DNA of 64,000 bases from the NCBI RefSeq assembly GCF_041468085.1, contig NZ_CP121017.1, positions 744,001 to 808,000 of the forward strand. The letters are read 5' to 3'. This DNA comes from Tistrella mobilis. Lineage in GTDB: Bacteria; Pseudomonadota; Alphaproteobacteria; Tistrellales; Tistrellaceae. The notes beneath the pieces were generated by a model. The model was given only the letters and a program-made list of their open reading frames with translations. It was not told the DNA's origin and searched no databases. The position numbers and the translations under genes are program-made. Positions 63,837-64,000 of the stretch are shown one piece after another; the stretch's first letter is position 1, and every line of letters starts with the position of its first letter.

Positions 63837-64000
63837 CGCAGGCCTCCCTGTGTGACGGTGCCGGCCATGGCCTCGGCCAGCGCAAGCACGGGGTCGGGGT
63901 AGAGGAACAGCAGGAAGGTGAGCCCCGCCGTGGTCAGGATCGCCAGCACCATCGGCAGCGGCGCCTCACCATGATCGTGGTGGCCATCCGCACCATGGGG
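63833..64000 (-). CDS. Probable second Mrp/NuoM-type subunit, C-terminus only
   Basis: 55 residues of the C-terminus enter the window from the right. They include a His-rich loop (HGADGHHDHGEAP) and a last helix (LPMVLAILTTAGLTFLLFLY), then a short tail ending GGLR. This end, and the coupled position before another MrpD-like gene, suggest a second proton-channel subunit. The rest of the gene is not visible. Confidence 0.5.
   Translation of the reverse strand, partial: PHGADGHHDHGEAPLPMVLAILTTAGLTFLLFLYPDPVLALAEAMAGTVTQGGLR

Overview
The window is a stretch of very GC-rich bacterial chromosome, densely packed with genes on both strands. I count about 51 protein genes, two of them cut by the window ends, and see no rRNA, tRNA, prophage or CRISPR. 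The Aap-type amino-acid transporter, the Irr/PerR-like box at ahpC and several TRAP and Pot-type transporters suggest an alphaproteobacterium, most likely a Rhodospirillales or Tistrella-like organism. That placement is inference from gene content and composition, not a phylogeny.

Layout. 1-6762 (minus) is a ydcS-ydcT-[IS110]-ydcU-ydcV-patD operon for polyamine-type uptake and gamma-aminobutyraldehyde oxidation, interrupted by an IS110-family element. 6945-13867 is an acyl-CoA catabolic locus: a class III CoA-transferase and a crotonase on minus, then on plus a second crotonase, a three-part TRAP transporter and an IclR regulator. The divergent promoter between the two halves carries three ACATATGT-type palindromes. 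13891-20657 holds a LysR regulator and a solitary 1879-residue DUF4011-helicase-nuclease-DUF3320 protein with the architecture of an antiphage defence protein. 20938-25755 holds a divergent PhzF-fold protein, an O-antigen-ligase-like membrane protein, a Sel1-repeat protein and a LuxO-like sigma-54 activator. 25768-30188 (minus) holds a GlmS-like protein that appears to have lost its catalytic residues, a PQQ-type sugar dehydrogenase-like protein and cystathionine beta-lyase. 30541-34874 is the aapJQMP amino-acid ABC transporter.

From 34970 the genes are mostly short units: an alpha/beta hydrolase; a translationally coupled GNAT / HcnB-like / HcnC-like trio; a mercaptopyruvate sulfurtransferase; a peroxiredoxin-like/2OG-oxygenase fusion; an AlaX-type tRNA editing protein; and cysteine synthase. 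43644-48542 (minus) is the three-gene cluster for the dipeptide osmolyte N-acetylglutaminylglutamine amide (NAGGN). 49093-50433 is ahpC-ahpD behind Fur-family-type boxes. 50752-52757 pairs an orphan Panacea-like protein carrying a long Pro/Arg-rich tail with an M48 membrane protease. 52723-56889 holds two divergent chemoreceptors. The end of the window carries arfB, a TetR/QsdR-like regulator, a ChaN-like protein, two membrane proteins, a GNAT, and the start of a multi-subunit Mrp/complex-I-like cation antiporter operon that continues past the right edge.

The points most worth following up are the IS110 insertion (a perfect 32-bp palindrome in its non-coding end, and an antisense ORF that exactly bridges the two halves of the operon), the pseudo-GlmS, the Hhe-like defence protein, the orphan Panacea-tail protein, and the HcnBC-like pair without HcnA. 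Sulfur metabolism (metC, sseA, cysK) and stress protection (NAGGN, ahpCD) recur but are not physically joined.
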